Shown here piece by piece: positions 1-5,791 of a stretch of DNA of 5,817 bases. A program made the position numbers and the translations under genes. The stretch is from an uncultured Lysobacterales bacterium (lineage in GTDB: Bacteria > Pseudomonadota > Gammaproteobacteria > Xanthomonadales > SZUA-36). The DNA lies in NCBI GenBank assembly GCA_937974465.1, contig CALJWY010000130.1:1-5817 (forward strand), written 5' to 3'. A model generated the notes under the pieces. That model saw only the letters and a program-made list of their open reading frames with translations, searched no databases and was not told the origin of the DNA. Positions within the stretch are counted from its first letter, which is position 1; every line of letters begins with the position of its first letter.

Positions 1-933
1 CTCACACTGCTGGGGATGAAGTATGGTTCCGAGGATTCACTTGAGTTTACCGAGAAAATTGCCCGCGATATGGCGATCGCCGGTTGGCAGGAGTCATTGG
101 AACTGGCTCGTGAAAAAGGCCCGGCACCGGTAATGGAAGAAAAGTTCATGGTGAGTGCGGAAATGTTGCGCAAGCGCCCTGAAATGGTGACAGACGGTTA
201 CGGGATCGGCGACAAGGTTTCCGGGGCTATGTTGCATGCCAAATACAGTCGCTACATGCAAAAAATAGCCGAGATTGAACCAGAACTGGTTGATACATTG
301 GCCAGGGAAGGTGCACGTTTTACACATCACACGTCGATCGCGCCCACCGGCACAATTTCCCTTTCACTGGCGAATAATGCGTCGAATGGTATTGAACCCA
401 GCTTTGCTCATCATTACAGCCGCAACGTCATCCGTGAAGGCAAAAAGAGCAAAGAAAAAGTAGAAGTATTCAGTTATGAGCTACTGGCTTACCGTGAACT
501 GGTGAACCAGAAAGCAATGCCGGGTTCGAGCGACCCGGATAAAATGTTGCCGGAACAGTTTGTTTCTGCAGATGACATTACGCCAACCGAGCACGTTGAT
601 ATTCAGGCGGCGGCGCAGAAATGGATAGATTCGTCCATCTCCAAAACCGCCAATGTGCCAACGGATTATCCGTACGAAGATTTTAAGAATGTGTATACCT
701 ATGCTCACAGCAAGGGCTTGAAGGGGTGTACCACATTCCGCTTTAACCCAGAAGCATTCCAGGGCGTGCTGGTCAAGGAGCAGGACCTGGAAAACACCAC
801 CTATCGTTTTGTGCTGGATGACGGTGAGGTGATTGAAGTTAAAGGCAATGAGGAAATTGAGTACGACGGCGAAGTGCATACAGCAGCCAATCTGTTTGAC
901 GCCCTGAAAGAGGGTTATTACGGAAAATTTTAA
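1..933 (+). CDS. nrdJa: Class II (B12-dependent) ribonucleotide reductase large subunit NrdJa, C-terminal part
   Basis: The frame is open from the first base, so this is the 3' part of a longer gene; about 310 residues are visible. The enzyme reduces ribonucleotides to deoxyribonucleotides in the cytoplasm, using a radical generated from adenosylcobalamin. The clearest signature is IAPTGTISLSLANNASNGIEP (bases about 337-399): the APTGTIS loop binds substrate phosphate in class II reductases, and the NxSxGIEP stretch is also typical. A second family landmark, KGCTTFRFNP, lies near bases 721-750. The protein ends GYYGKF without the usual Cys-rich tail, which is encoded by the next gene. That matches the split NrdJa/NrdJb form known in Pseudomonas. 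The radical-site cysteine and the cofactor-binding start lie outside the window. The next gene starts 13 bp after the stop, so the two are surely cotranscribed. No frameshift is visible. Confidence 0.93.
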   Translation, partial: LTLLGMKYGSEDSLEFTEKIARDMAIAGWQESLELAREKGPAPVMEEKFMVSAEMLRKRPEMVTDGYGIGDKVSGAMLHAKYSRYMQKIAEIEPELVDTLAREGARFTHHTSIAPTGTISLSLANNASNGIEPSFAHHYSRNVIREGKKSKEKVEVFSYELLAYRELVNQKAMPGSSDPDKMLPEQFVSADDITPTEHVDIQAAAQKWIDSSISKTANVPTDYPYEDFKNVYTYAHSKGLKGCTTFRFNPEAFQGVLVKEQDLENTTYRFVLDDGEVIEVKGNEEIEYDGEVHTAANLFDALKEGYYGKF

Positions 934-946
934 ATGAGACGTAGAA

Positions 947-1672
947 ATGACGATTAAGATTGGCAAAAATATTGCTGGCTACGAAGTAGTTAAACCAGAA
1001 GAAGAAAAAGCCGCCCGCATAGCTGCGGCCGAAGAAAGGGCAGCGCGTGTTTCCGCCAAGGTGGTCCGGATGACCGAAAAGGTCATGCGACCTGAGGGTA
1101 TGGAGTCACTGGAAGGTTCGACCTATAAAATCAAAACACCATTGGATGATCATGCGATGTATGTGACCATCAATGATATCGTTTTGAACTCTGGTACGGA
1201 ACACGAGCAGCGCAGACCCTTCGAAATTTTCATTAATTCGAAGAACATGGATCACTTCCAGTGGATCGTGGCCCTGACACGTTTGATGTCGGCGGTATTC
1301 CGTAAGGGCGGGGATGTTACGTTCCTGGCCGAGGAACTACAGGCGGTATTCGATCCTAAAGGCGGTTATTTCAAGCCTGGTGGCAGGTTTATGCCATCCA
1401 TCATAGCCGAGATTGGTGACGTGATAGCGCACCATATGCAGAAAATTGGCCTGATGGAGAAGGAAGAGTTATCTGAGCAGCAGAAGTTGATCCTGAAACA
1501 AAAACGGGAAGAAGTCGAGGGCACCCAGAAACAAGCTGCTACTGATTCAGCCGGAGAGGATGCTGGATACCCGGCTTCGGCCACCTTGTGTAACAAGTGT
1601 CACACCAAGGCCGTGGTGGTAATGGATAACTGCGCGACCTGTTTGTCGTGCGGTTATTCCAAGTGCGGATAG
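947..1672 (+). CDS. nrdJb: Class II ribonucleotide reductase small chain NrdJb (TSCPD domain plus Cys-rich tail)
   Basis: This 241-residue protein is the partner of NrdJa and supplies the part that in single-chain NrdJ forms the C-terminus. Residues about 17-47 are an Ala/Glu/Arg-rich, probably helical lead. Residues about 58-165 look like a TSCPD domain (MYVTINDI, PFEIFINSKN, ALTRLMSAVFRKGG). Residues about 171-205 are a polar linker. The tail has CxxC pairs at Cys215/218 and Cys229/232, and ends CGYSKCG with Cys235 and Cys240. By analogy with other class II enzymes, the tail probably combines a zinc-ribbon-like knuckle with the redox cysteines that re-reduce the active site; which cysteine does what is inference. 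The length is close to that of Pseudomonas NrdJb, about 230 residues as I recall. A partial Shine-Dalgarno (GAGA, 936-939) lies 7 nt before the ATG. A structured repeat begins 7 bp after the stop. Confidence 0.92.
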   Translation: MTIKIGKNIAGYEVVKPEEEKAARIAAAEERAARVSAKVVRMTEKVMRPEGMESLEGSTYKIKTPLDDHAMYVTINDIVLNSGTEHEQRRPFEIFINSKNMDHFQWIVALTRLMSAVFRKGGDVTFLAEELQAVFDPKGGYFKPGGRFMPSIIAEIGDVIAHHMQKIGLMEKEELSEQQKLILKQKREEVEGTQKQAATDSAGEDAGYPASATLCNKCHTKAVVVMDNCATCLSCGYSKCG

Positions 1673-1678
1673 GGTTTA

Positions 1679-1839
1679 GCCCGTACATTACCCCCATTTA
1701 CCGATTGCTAGCTTGCCCAGATACCACTGGGCTTGAGCTTCCTTTAACCAATAGCATCAGCTATTGGTCGCAGTCCAGCCCTGCGTCCAGTTGCACCTGT
1801 CCAGCGCTATCAACAGGCAAATGGGGGTAATGTACGGGC
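1679..1839. repeat. 161-bp structured element with perfect 21-bp terminal inverted repeats
   Basis: Bases 1679-1699 are the exact reverse complement of 1819-1839 (21 of 21 pairs). The interior folds into several hairpins: GCCCAG/CTGGGC at 1715-1720 and 1727-1732, flanked by AGCT on both sides; a perfect 9-bp stem with a 4-nt loop at 1747-1768; CGCAG/CTGCG at 1769-1773 and 1781-1785; and CCTGT/ACAGG at 1796-1800 and 1813-1817. As RNA or single-stranded DNA this could form one long stem closing a multi-branched head. It starts 7 bp after the nrdJb stop. No transposase and no clear target-site duplication is visible. It could be a small non-autonomous mobile element (MITE-like), an intergenic palindromic repeat, or an mRNA 3'-end structure that ends or protects the nrdJab transcript. 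There is no strong T-run after the right arm, which argues against a simple intrinsic terminator. Confidence 0.75.
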
Positions 1840-1940
1840 CCGTGAACATGGCATACATTTACCGATTGCTAGCTTGCCCAGATACCACTGGGCTTGAGCT
1901 TCCCTTAACCAATTCAATCAGCTATTTATCTATGCAGTCC
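1840..1940. repeat. Second, degraded direct copy of the structured element
   Basis: Bases 1856-1913 repeat 1695-1752 at an offset of exactly 161 bp, with one mismatch (T1743 against C1904). Similarity is patchy upstream (1844-1855) and continues weakly to GCAGTCC (1934-1940, matching 1770-1776 after about 3 inserted bases). The copy therefore begins where the intact element ends, as in a tandem array with a 161-bp pitch. The AGCT/GCCCAG/CTGGGC hairpin is preserved (1871-1900), but the 9-bp stem is broken and neither 21-bp arm is present. After it, 1941-1980 shows no recognisable feature. The copy sits just upstream of deoA. Confidence 0.72.
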
Positions 1941-1980
1941 TTGGCTTTGGTCTTGAAGTCACCAAAAACCTCCGTTTCGC

Positions 1981-1989
1981 TGCTATTAT
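1981..1989 (+). promoter_or_regulatory. Candidate extended -10 promoter for deoA
   Basis: TGCTATTAT fits the sigma-70 extended -10 pattern (TGn followed by a TATAAT-like hexamer, here TATTAT with one mismatch). The -35 region is poor: about 17 bp upstream the sequence is ACCAAA, and the nearest TTGAAG (1953-1958) is too far away. Extended -10 promoters can work without a good -35. Transcription would start about 6-7 nt downstream, near 1996, which is the A of the deoA start codon. This is a prediction from sequence only. Confidence 0.4.
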
Positions 1990-1995
1990 GGACAT

Positions 1996-3306
1996 ATGTT
2001 ACTACCTGAAGAACTGATAAAAGCCAAGCGGGATGGCCAGGAGCTGTCGGGGGAAGCCATTCGGGGCTTCGTGGACGGCATAACTGGGGGCTCTGTCAAT
2101 GATGCCCAGATCAGTGCATTTACCATGGCCGTGTATTTCCGGGGTATGAGCATGGAGGAGCAGTCTCTCTTGACGCTGGCCATGCGGGACTCGGGAAGAA
2201 CTCTCCACTGGCCCGGCCTCGACGGCCCCGTGCTCGATAAGCACTCGACCGGTGGTGTTGGGGATCTTGTCAGCCTGGTGCTGGCTCCGATGCTGGCAGC
2301 CTGTGGCGCCTATATCCCAATGATTTCGGGACGTGGTCTTGGTCACACCGGTGGCACGTTGGACAAGCTCGAAAGCATTCCCGGACTGACGGTCAATCTC
2401 AGCCACGAAACCTTCGACAAGACGGTACGGCAAGTCGGCCTGGCCATTACCGGGCAGGGCAGCGACCTTGCCCCGGCTGATGGCCGGATCTACGCGGTGC
2501 GGGATGTGACCGCAACGGTGGACTCAATACCCCTGATCGTTGCTTCGATTCTTTCCAAGAAGCTGGCCGAGGGTCTCGATGGCCTGGTTGCCGACATTAA
2601 AACTGGCAATGGTGCTTTCATGTGCGAACGCAACCTTGCCCGTGATCTTGCTGCAGACCTGATAGAGGTTGCGGCGCTGGCAGGTCTGCCAGCGCGTGCC
2701 TTGATAACCGATATGAACCAGCCCCTTGCGGCAAGCGCAGGACACGCCCTGGAAATTGGTGAGACCATAGAGTTTCTGCGAGGCGTCAACCGCCAACCCA
2801 GGCTGGAAGATGTCGTTTTATCGCTGGGTAGTGAAATGTTGTTGTTGAGTAATCTGGCTGACAAGCCAACAGCAGCCCGGGATATGCTCACAAGCGTGCT
2901 CGAGTCCGGCCAGGCAGCGGAACGTTTTGCGCGCATGGTTGCCTTGCAGGGTGGACCAGTCGACCTGGTGGACTCACCACAAAAACACCTCGTGCCGGCT
3001 CCGGTGGTGAGAGACCTGCCGGCAGAAATCGACGGTTGGGTTCAGTTCATGGATACCAGGGCAATAGGATTGAGTATCGTTGGTCTGGGCGGTGGCCGCA
3101 GGCATGCCGGAGAGCTTATTGATCACCGTGTTGGTCTGTCCGGCTTTCGCCTGGTCGGTGACAAGATCAGTAAAGGGGATCCAATACTGACAATTCATGC
3201 TGCGGATGAGCAGTCCTGGCAGATTGCTGCCAGGCAACTTAAGGATGCTATATGCGTAGGGCGCAAGATGGATGCATTGCCCGCAGTTTACGAATTGATC
3301 ACCTAG
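1996..3306 (+). CDS. deoA: Thymidine phosphorylase DeoA
   Basis: This 436-residue cytoplasmic enzyme splits thymidine or deoxyuridine with phosphate into the base and 2-deoxyribose-1-phosphate. It aligns along its full length with my memory of E. coli DeoA (440 residues), starting at the first residue (MLLPEELIKAKRDG against MFLAQEIIRKKRDG). DKHSTGGVGD (81-90) is the phosphate-binding motif with His83. SGRGLGHTGGTLDKLE (111-126) is the family signature. Arg169, Ser184 and Lys188 match the substrate-binding Arg171, Ser186 and Lys190 of E. coli. KTGNGAFM (202-209) is also conserved. The start is firm: an in-frame stop lies at 1954-1956, and no ATG, GTG or TTG lies between. There is no good Shine-Dalgarno, and a likely -10 box ends only 6 bp before the ATG, so the mRNA may be leaderless. 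deoD follows 53 bp after the stop. Confidence 0.96.
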   Translation: MLLPEELIKAKRDGQELSGEAIRGFVDGITGGSVNDAQISAFTMAVYFRGMSMEEQSLLTLAMRDSGRTLHWPGLDGPVLDKHSTGGVGDLVSLVLAPMLAACGAYIPMISGRGLGHTGGTLDKLESIPGLTVNLSHETFDKTVRQVGLAITGQGSDLAPADGRIYAVRDVTATVDSIPLIVASILSKKLAEGLDGLVADIKTGNGAFMCERNLARDLAADLIEVAALAGLPARALITDMNQPLAASAGHALEIGETIEFLRGVNRQPRLEDVVLSLGSEMLLLSNLADKPTAARDMLTSVLESGQAAERFARMVALQGGPVDLVDSPQKHLVPAPVVRDLPAEIDGWVQFMDTRAIGLSIVGLGGGRRHAGELIDHRVGLSGFRLVGDKISKGDPILTIHAADEQSWQIAARQLKDAICVGRKMDALPAVYELIT

Positions 3307-3346
3307 GGATTCTCTGATTGATTAATGAATCCTGCAATCCGAAAGA

Positions 3347-3352
3347 AGAAGG
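3347..3352 (+). promoter_or_regulatory. Ribosome binding site of deoD
   Basis: AGAAGG, within a purine-rich run, lies 7 nt before the ATG at 3360. It supports that start and contrasts with deoA, which has no such site. Confidence 0.7.
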
Positions 3353-3359
3353 CATCTAA

Positions 3360-4085
3360 ATGACTGGAACACTGCATATCGAGGCATCGAGAGGCGATTT
3401 TGCCGAAACCGTTTTAATGCCGGGAGATCCACTGCGCGCGAAAGCGCTTGCGAAAAAGCATCTAGAAGGTGTCCGGCAAGTAAATAGTGTGCGAAATATG
3501 CTGGGCTTTTCCGGTGTTTTCAGAGGCAAACCGGTTTCCATAATGGGTTCCGGTATGGGCATGCCTTCAATAAGCATTTATGCGCACGAACTCTTTGATT
3601 ATTATGGCGTTAAGCAAATTATTCGGGTTGGCACTTGTGGCGGCCTCTGTGCCGATATGAAAGTCGGCGATATTGTAGTGGCCAGTACCGCGAGTACCGA
3701 CTCGGCGATGCGCCACCATTATCGAGGCTTCAAGGGTGATACGATTTCAGCCGATGGCGAGCTATTGAAACGGGTGCAAGATAAGGCGGCTGAAAGCGCG
3801 CTGCATATCAGAACAGGAAATGTTTTCGCCACCGATTGGTTTTATCACCCCGACGATGGGTTTATCGAAAAAGTTCAGAAAAACGGCGCGCTTGCGCTCG
3901 ATATGGAGTCTGCAGCGCTTTACGCTCTGGCACATCAGCACGGCAGGCGGGCCTTGACTATACTCTCGGTGAGTGACGTGATTCCAAGCGGTGAACACGC
4001 ATCTCACGAAGTACGACAAAATGCCTTTGCCACGGCTATTGAAGTCGTACTCGAGGCCATTCTTGAGCCGGGGTCAGCTGAATGA
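3360..4085 (+). CDS. deoD: Purine nucleoside phosphorylase DeoD (hexameric type)
   Basis: This 241-residue cytoplasmic enzyme splits purine (deoxy)nucleosides with phosphate into base and (deoxy)ribose-1-phosphate. E. coli DeoD has 239 residues and matches throughout with a constant offset of two, using E. coli numbering without the initiator Met. The conserved sites are His6 (E. coli His4), the MPGDPLRAK phosphate loop with Arg26 (Arg24), Arg45 (Arg43), Arg89 in IIRVG (Arg87), Glu183 in DMES (Glu181), Asp206 in SVSD (catalytic Asp204) and Arg219 (Arg217). Two pocket positions differ from E. coli: Asp181 replaces Glu179, and the segment before FY reads ATDW rather than SADL. All catalytic residues are present, so it should be active. 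The 53-bp gap from deoA and the 4-bp overlap with cdd point to one operon. Confidence 0.95.
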   Translation: MTGTLHIEASRGDFAETVLMPGDPLRAKALAKKHLEGVRQVNSVRNMLGFSGVFRGKPVSIMGSGMGMPSISIYAHELFDYYGVKQIIRVGTCGGLCADMKVGDIVVASTASTDSAMRHHYRGFKGDTISADGELLKRVQDKAAESALHIRTGNVFATDWFYHPDDGFIEKVQKNGALALDMESAALYALAHQHGRRALTILSVSDVIPSGEHASHEVRQNAFATAIEVVLEAILEPGSAE

Positions 4086-4489
4086 GCGATATCAAAGCAG
4101 TCATAGAGCAGTTATATGTCCCCGCAAAATCAGCCAGTGAAAATGCTTACTCACCCTATAGCAGCGCCAGGGTCGGAGCCTCTGTTATCGATGAGGATGG
4201 CAAAATCCACACTGGTTGCAACGTTGAGAACGCCTCCTATGGCCTGACCCAATGCGCAGAACGCAATGCACTCGCCGCAGCAATAAGCGCCGGAATGAAG
4301 CCAGGTACGGCCGGAGCTTTATTGATATTCGCCACGGGTTTTGACGTGTTGGCGCCTTGCGGCGCGTGTCGGCAGGTGATGAGTGAATTGCTTGCAAAAG
4401 ACGCGATAGTTATTTCCTGTCATAGCGAAACCGAGTACAACAGCTGGTCAATTGGAGAATTACTGCCCAATTCTTTTGTCTTGAGCTGA
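4082..4489 (+). CDS. cdd: Cytidine deaminase Cdd (short, tetrameric zinc type)
   Basis: This 135-residue cytoplasmic enzyme converts cytidine and deoxycytidine to uridine and deoxyuridine, releasing ammonia. The zinc ligands are Cys58 in CAER, with Glu60 as the proton shuttle, and Cys93 and Cys96 in PCGAC. NVENASYG (47-54) holds the Asn and Glu that bind the ribose, and YSPYSSARVGAS (23-34) is the usual N-terminal family stretch. The length fits the Bacillus/human class (about 136 residues), not the roughly 294-residue two-domain form of E. coli. The ATG overlaps the deoD stop (ATGA, 4082-4085), so translation is probably coupled. GGGGT (4070-4074) is a possible weak ribosome binding site. 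Its product deoxyuridine is a substrate of DeoA, which makes the grouping metabolically sensible. Confidence 0.96.
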   Translation: MSDIKAVIEQLYVPAKSASENAYSPYSSARVGASVIDEDGKIHTGCNVENASYGLTQCAERNALAAAISAGMKPGTAGALLIFATGFDVLAPCGACRQVMSELLAKDAIVISCHSETEYNSWSIGELLPNSFVLS

Positions 4490-4519
4490 AGGACAGCACC
4501 ACTGATATCCCGCAAAGGC

Positions 4520-4583
4520 GAACGGTCGGTTTTTATGAAGCTCGGCAGCACCGGTGCCAATGTTCAGAAATACACGACCGTTC
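4520..4583. repeat. Intergenic 9-bp inverted repeat enclosing a 10-bp palindrome
   Basis: GAACGGTCG (4520-4528) is the exact reverse complement of CGACCGTTC (4575-4583). Between the arms is the perfect palindrome GCACCGGTGC (4548-4557). A TTTTT run directly follows the left arm (4530-4534), but none follows the right arm, so this is not a standard terminator for cdd. It could be a regulator-binding site in the upstream region of the DUF2891 gene or a structured RNA spacer; neither is shown. The rest of 4490-4647 holds nothing I recognise. Confidence 0.45.
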
Positions 4584-4647
4584 AGAAGGGCATTTGAAAT
4601 GGCGCTACAATGGATGGCTGCTTTGTGAACACTTTTAGCGTACCAGC

Positions 4648-4652
4648 GGGGA
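4648..4652 (+). promoter_or_regulatory. Ribosome binding site deciding the start of the DUF2891 gene
   Basis: GGGGA is a fair Shine-Dalgarno match. It directly abuts the ATG at 4653, which is too close, but lies 6 nt from the next in-frame ATG at 4659. This favours 4659 as the true start and removes two residues. Confidence 0.5.
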
Positions 4653-4658
4653 ATGTCT

Positions 4659-5750
4659 ATGTCCGTCCGACAAGTTTCAATCTTATTATTTTTTGCGCTG
4701 GCGTTTGTTGGCCGGCCTTCGCAGGCACAGGAAAATATATCCGTTGATCGATTCGCCAGGTTAGCCCTGAGTTGTGTCCATCAGGAATACCCCAACAAAA
4801 TCGCCCATACATTATCCAGTGACGAAGATGTCGCACCACCGCGGCAACTGACGCCCGTATTCTATGGTTGTTTCGACTGGCACTCTTCGGTAAATGGACA
4901 CTGGTTGTTAACACGGCTATTGCGTTTGTATCCGGATGAGTCATTTGCCCCGCTTGCCGAAGCGGCGCTGAACAAAAGCTTTGTTGCGGAGAATGTCGCG
5001 GTTGAGGTGAAATATGTATCAGATGACCAACGCGCGTCTTTTGAAAGGCCGTATGGTGTGGCCTGGCTGTTGCAACTGACGGCGGAATTACGTGAATGGG
5101 ATGACCCTCGAGCCAATCGGTGGCTGGCCACATTGCTGCCACTTGAGTCCGTTTTGGTGGAGAGAATGGAGACGTGGCTCGGTAAACTGGCTTACCCCAT
5201 CAGGATCGGTGAGCACGCGCAGACTGCGTTTGCCTTTGGTCTGTTCCTGGATTGGGCAAAGGCCGCAGACCGTGATGATTTTTTTCAACTGGTAGCGCAA
5301 CGCACACGGGATTTCTACTTACAAGATAAAAACTGTCCGTTGGCTTATGAGCCGGGAGGCCAGGACTTTCTGTCTCCTTGTCTGGCCGAGGCAGACCTGA
5401 TGCGACGCATAATGACTGACATTGATTATGCCACCTGGCTTCACGGCTTCATGCCCGGCATCCCTACCGACGGCAATGATGACTGGTTGAAGCTGGCAGT
5501 GGTGACGGATCCGACCGATGGAAAGCTGGCTCACCTGGACGGCTTGAATATCAGCCGGGCCTGGATGCTGGAAGGTATGGCCGCAGGTTTGCCCGAGGGT
5601 GATACACGTAAACAAGCGTTGACCGGAGCTGCTGCCAGGCACAGGACCTCGGGACTGGCTTCGGTGACCGGGGCGCATTATGAGGGAGGACACTGGTTGG
5701 GAAGCTTTGCAACCTACCTGCAGACAGCCCGCGGCCTTGCGGACAGGTAA
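4659..5750 (+). CDS. DUF2891 family protein, probably exported, function unknown
   Basis: This protein has 363 residues (365 if it starts at the in-frame ATG at 4653). I recognise it as DUF2891 from its conserved blocks; numbering here is from 4653. They are CVHQEYPNK (41-49), FYGCFDWHSSVNGHW (70-84), FERPYGVAWLLQL (130-142), YPIRIGEHAQTAFAFGL (181-197), EPGGQDFLSPCLAEADLMRR (233-252), DGKLAHLDGLNISRAWMLEG (289-308) and HYEGGHWLGSFATYL (342-356). The N-terminus has Arg, a hydrophobic run (VSILLFFALAFVG, 8-20) and SQA before QEN, fitting a signal peptide cut after residue 25 and a periplasmic location. The clustered His, Trp, Glu and Asp and the repeated helical pattern suggest an alpha/alpha-barrel enzyme, perhaps acting on carbohydrate; that is inference. 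It lies 169 bp after cdd and may be an independent unit. No truncation is visible. Confidence 0.85.
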   Translation: MSVRQVSILLFFALAFVGRPSQAQENISVDRFARLALSCVHQEYPNKIAHTLSSDEDVAPPRQLTPVFYGCFDWHSSVNGHWLLTRLLRLYPDESFAPLAEAALNKSFVAENVAVEVKYVSDDQRASFERPYGVAWLLQLTAELREWDDPRANRWLATLLPLESVLVERMETWLGKLAYPIRIGEHAQTAFAFGLFLDWAKAADRDDFFQLVAQRTRDFYLQDKNCPLAYEPGGQDFLSPCLAEADLMRRIMTDIDYATWLHGFMPGIPTDGNDDWLKLAVVTDPTDGKLAHLDGLNISRAWMLEGMAAGLPEGDTRKQALTGAAARHRTSGLASVTGAHYEGGHWLGSFATYLQTARGLADR

Positions 5751-5791
5751 AGAGAAGTCGATTCTTTTTGACTTCGATCAACGATTTCTCT
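5751..5791 (+). terminator. Possible weak hairpin after the DUF2891 gene
   Basis: AGAGAAGTCG (5751-5760) can pair with CGATTTCTCT (5782-5791) over 10 bp with one G-U pair. A competing 6-bp hairpin (GAAGTC/GACTTC, 5754-5759 and 5770-5775) uses the same bases. No T-run follows the outer stem, so a terminator role is only a guess, supported mainly by the position directly after the stop codon. The remaining 26 bp hold no callable gene. Confidence 0.25.

Noticed and set aside
1715..1740. Cobalamin riboswitch, suggested by ACCACTGGGC near a B12-dependent enzyme
   Set aside because: Only a short resemblance to the B12 box is present, the other conserved blocks are missing, and the site lies downstream of nrdJb rather than upstream of a B12-related gene.
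1679..1940. Integron attC sites
   Set aside because: The hairpin-rich repeats prompted the idea, but no matching pair of core sites (GTTRRRY with its inverted partner) is seen at the right places, and the adjacent genes are housekeeping genes rather than cassettes.
1648..2009. Two small + strand reading frames that share a 20-odd residue stretch beginning IYRLLACPDTTG
   Set aside because: The shared stretch comes from the DNA repeat. The copies are 161 bp apart, not a multiple of three, so they fall in different frames. The frames lack ribosome sites, and one overlaps the end of nrdJb while the other runs into deoA. The DNA structure, not a peptide, explains the repeat.
1988..2017. Nine-codon reading frame overlapping the deoA start (MDICYYLKN)
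   Set aside because: It overlaps the likely -10 box, has no ribosome site and is short enough to be chance.
4490..4597. Open frame continuing 35 codons past the cdd stop, including a possible 20-residue peptide starting MKLGSTGANV at 4535
   Set aside because: Thirty-five open codons are not unusual by chance. Cdd is already full length at its TGA, no ribosome site precedes the inner ATG, and the peptide resembles nothing I know.
4606..4611. TACAAT as a -10 box for the DUF2891 gene
   Set aside because: No acceptable -35 lies 16-18 bp upstream, and the TTGAAA at 4594-4599 is only 6 bp away. It is possible but too weak to list.
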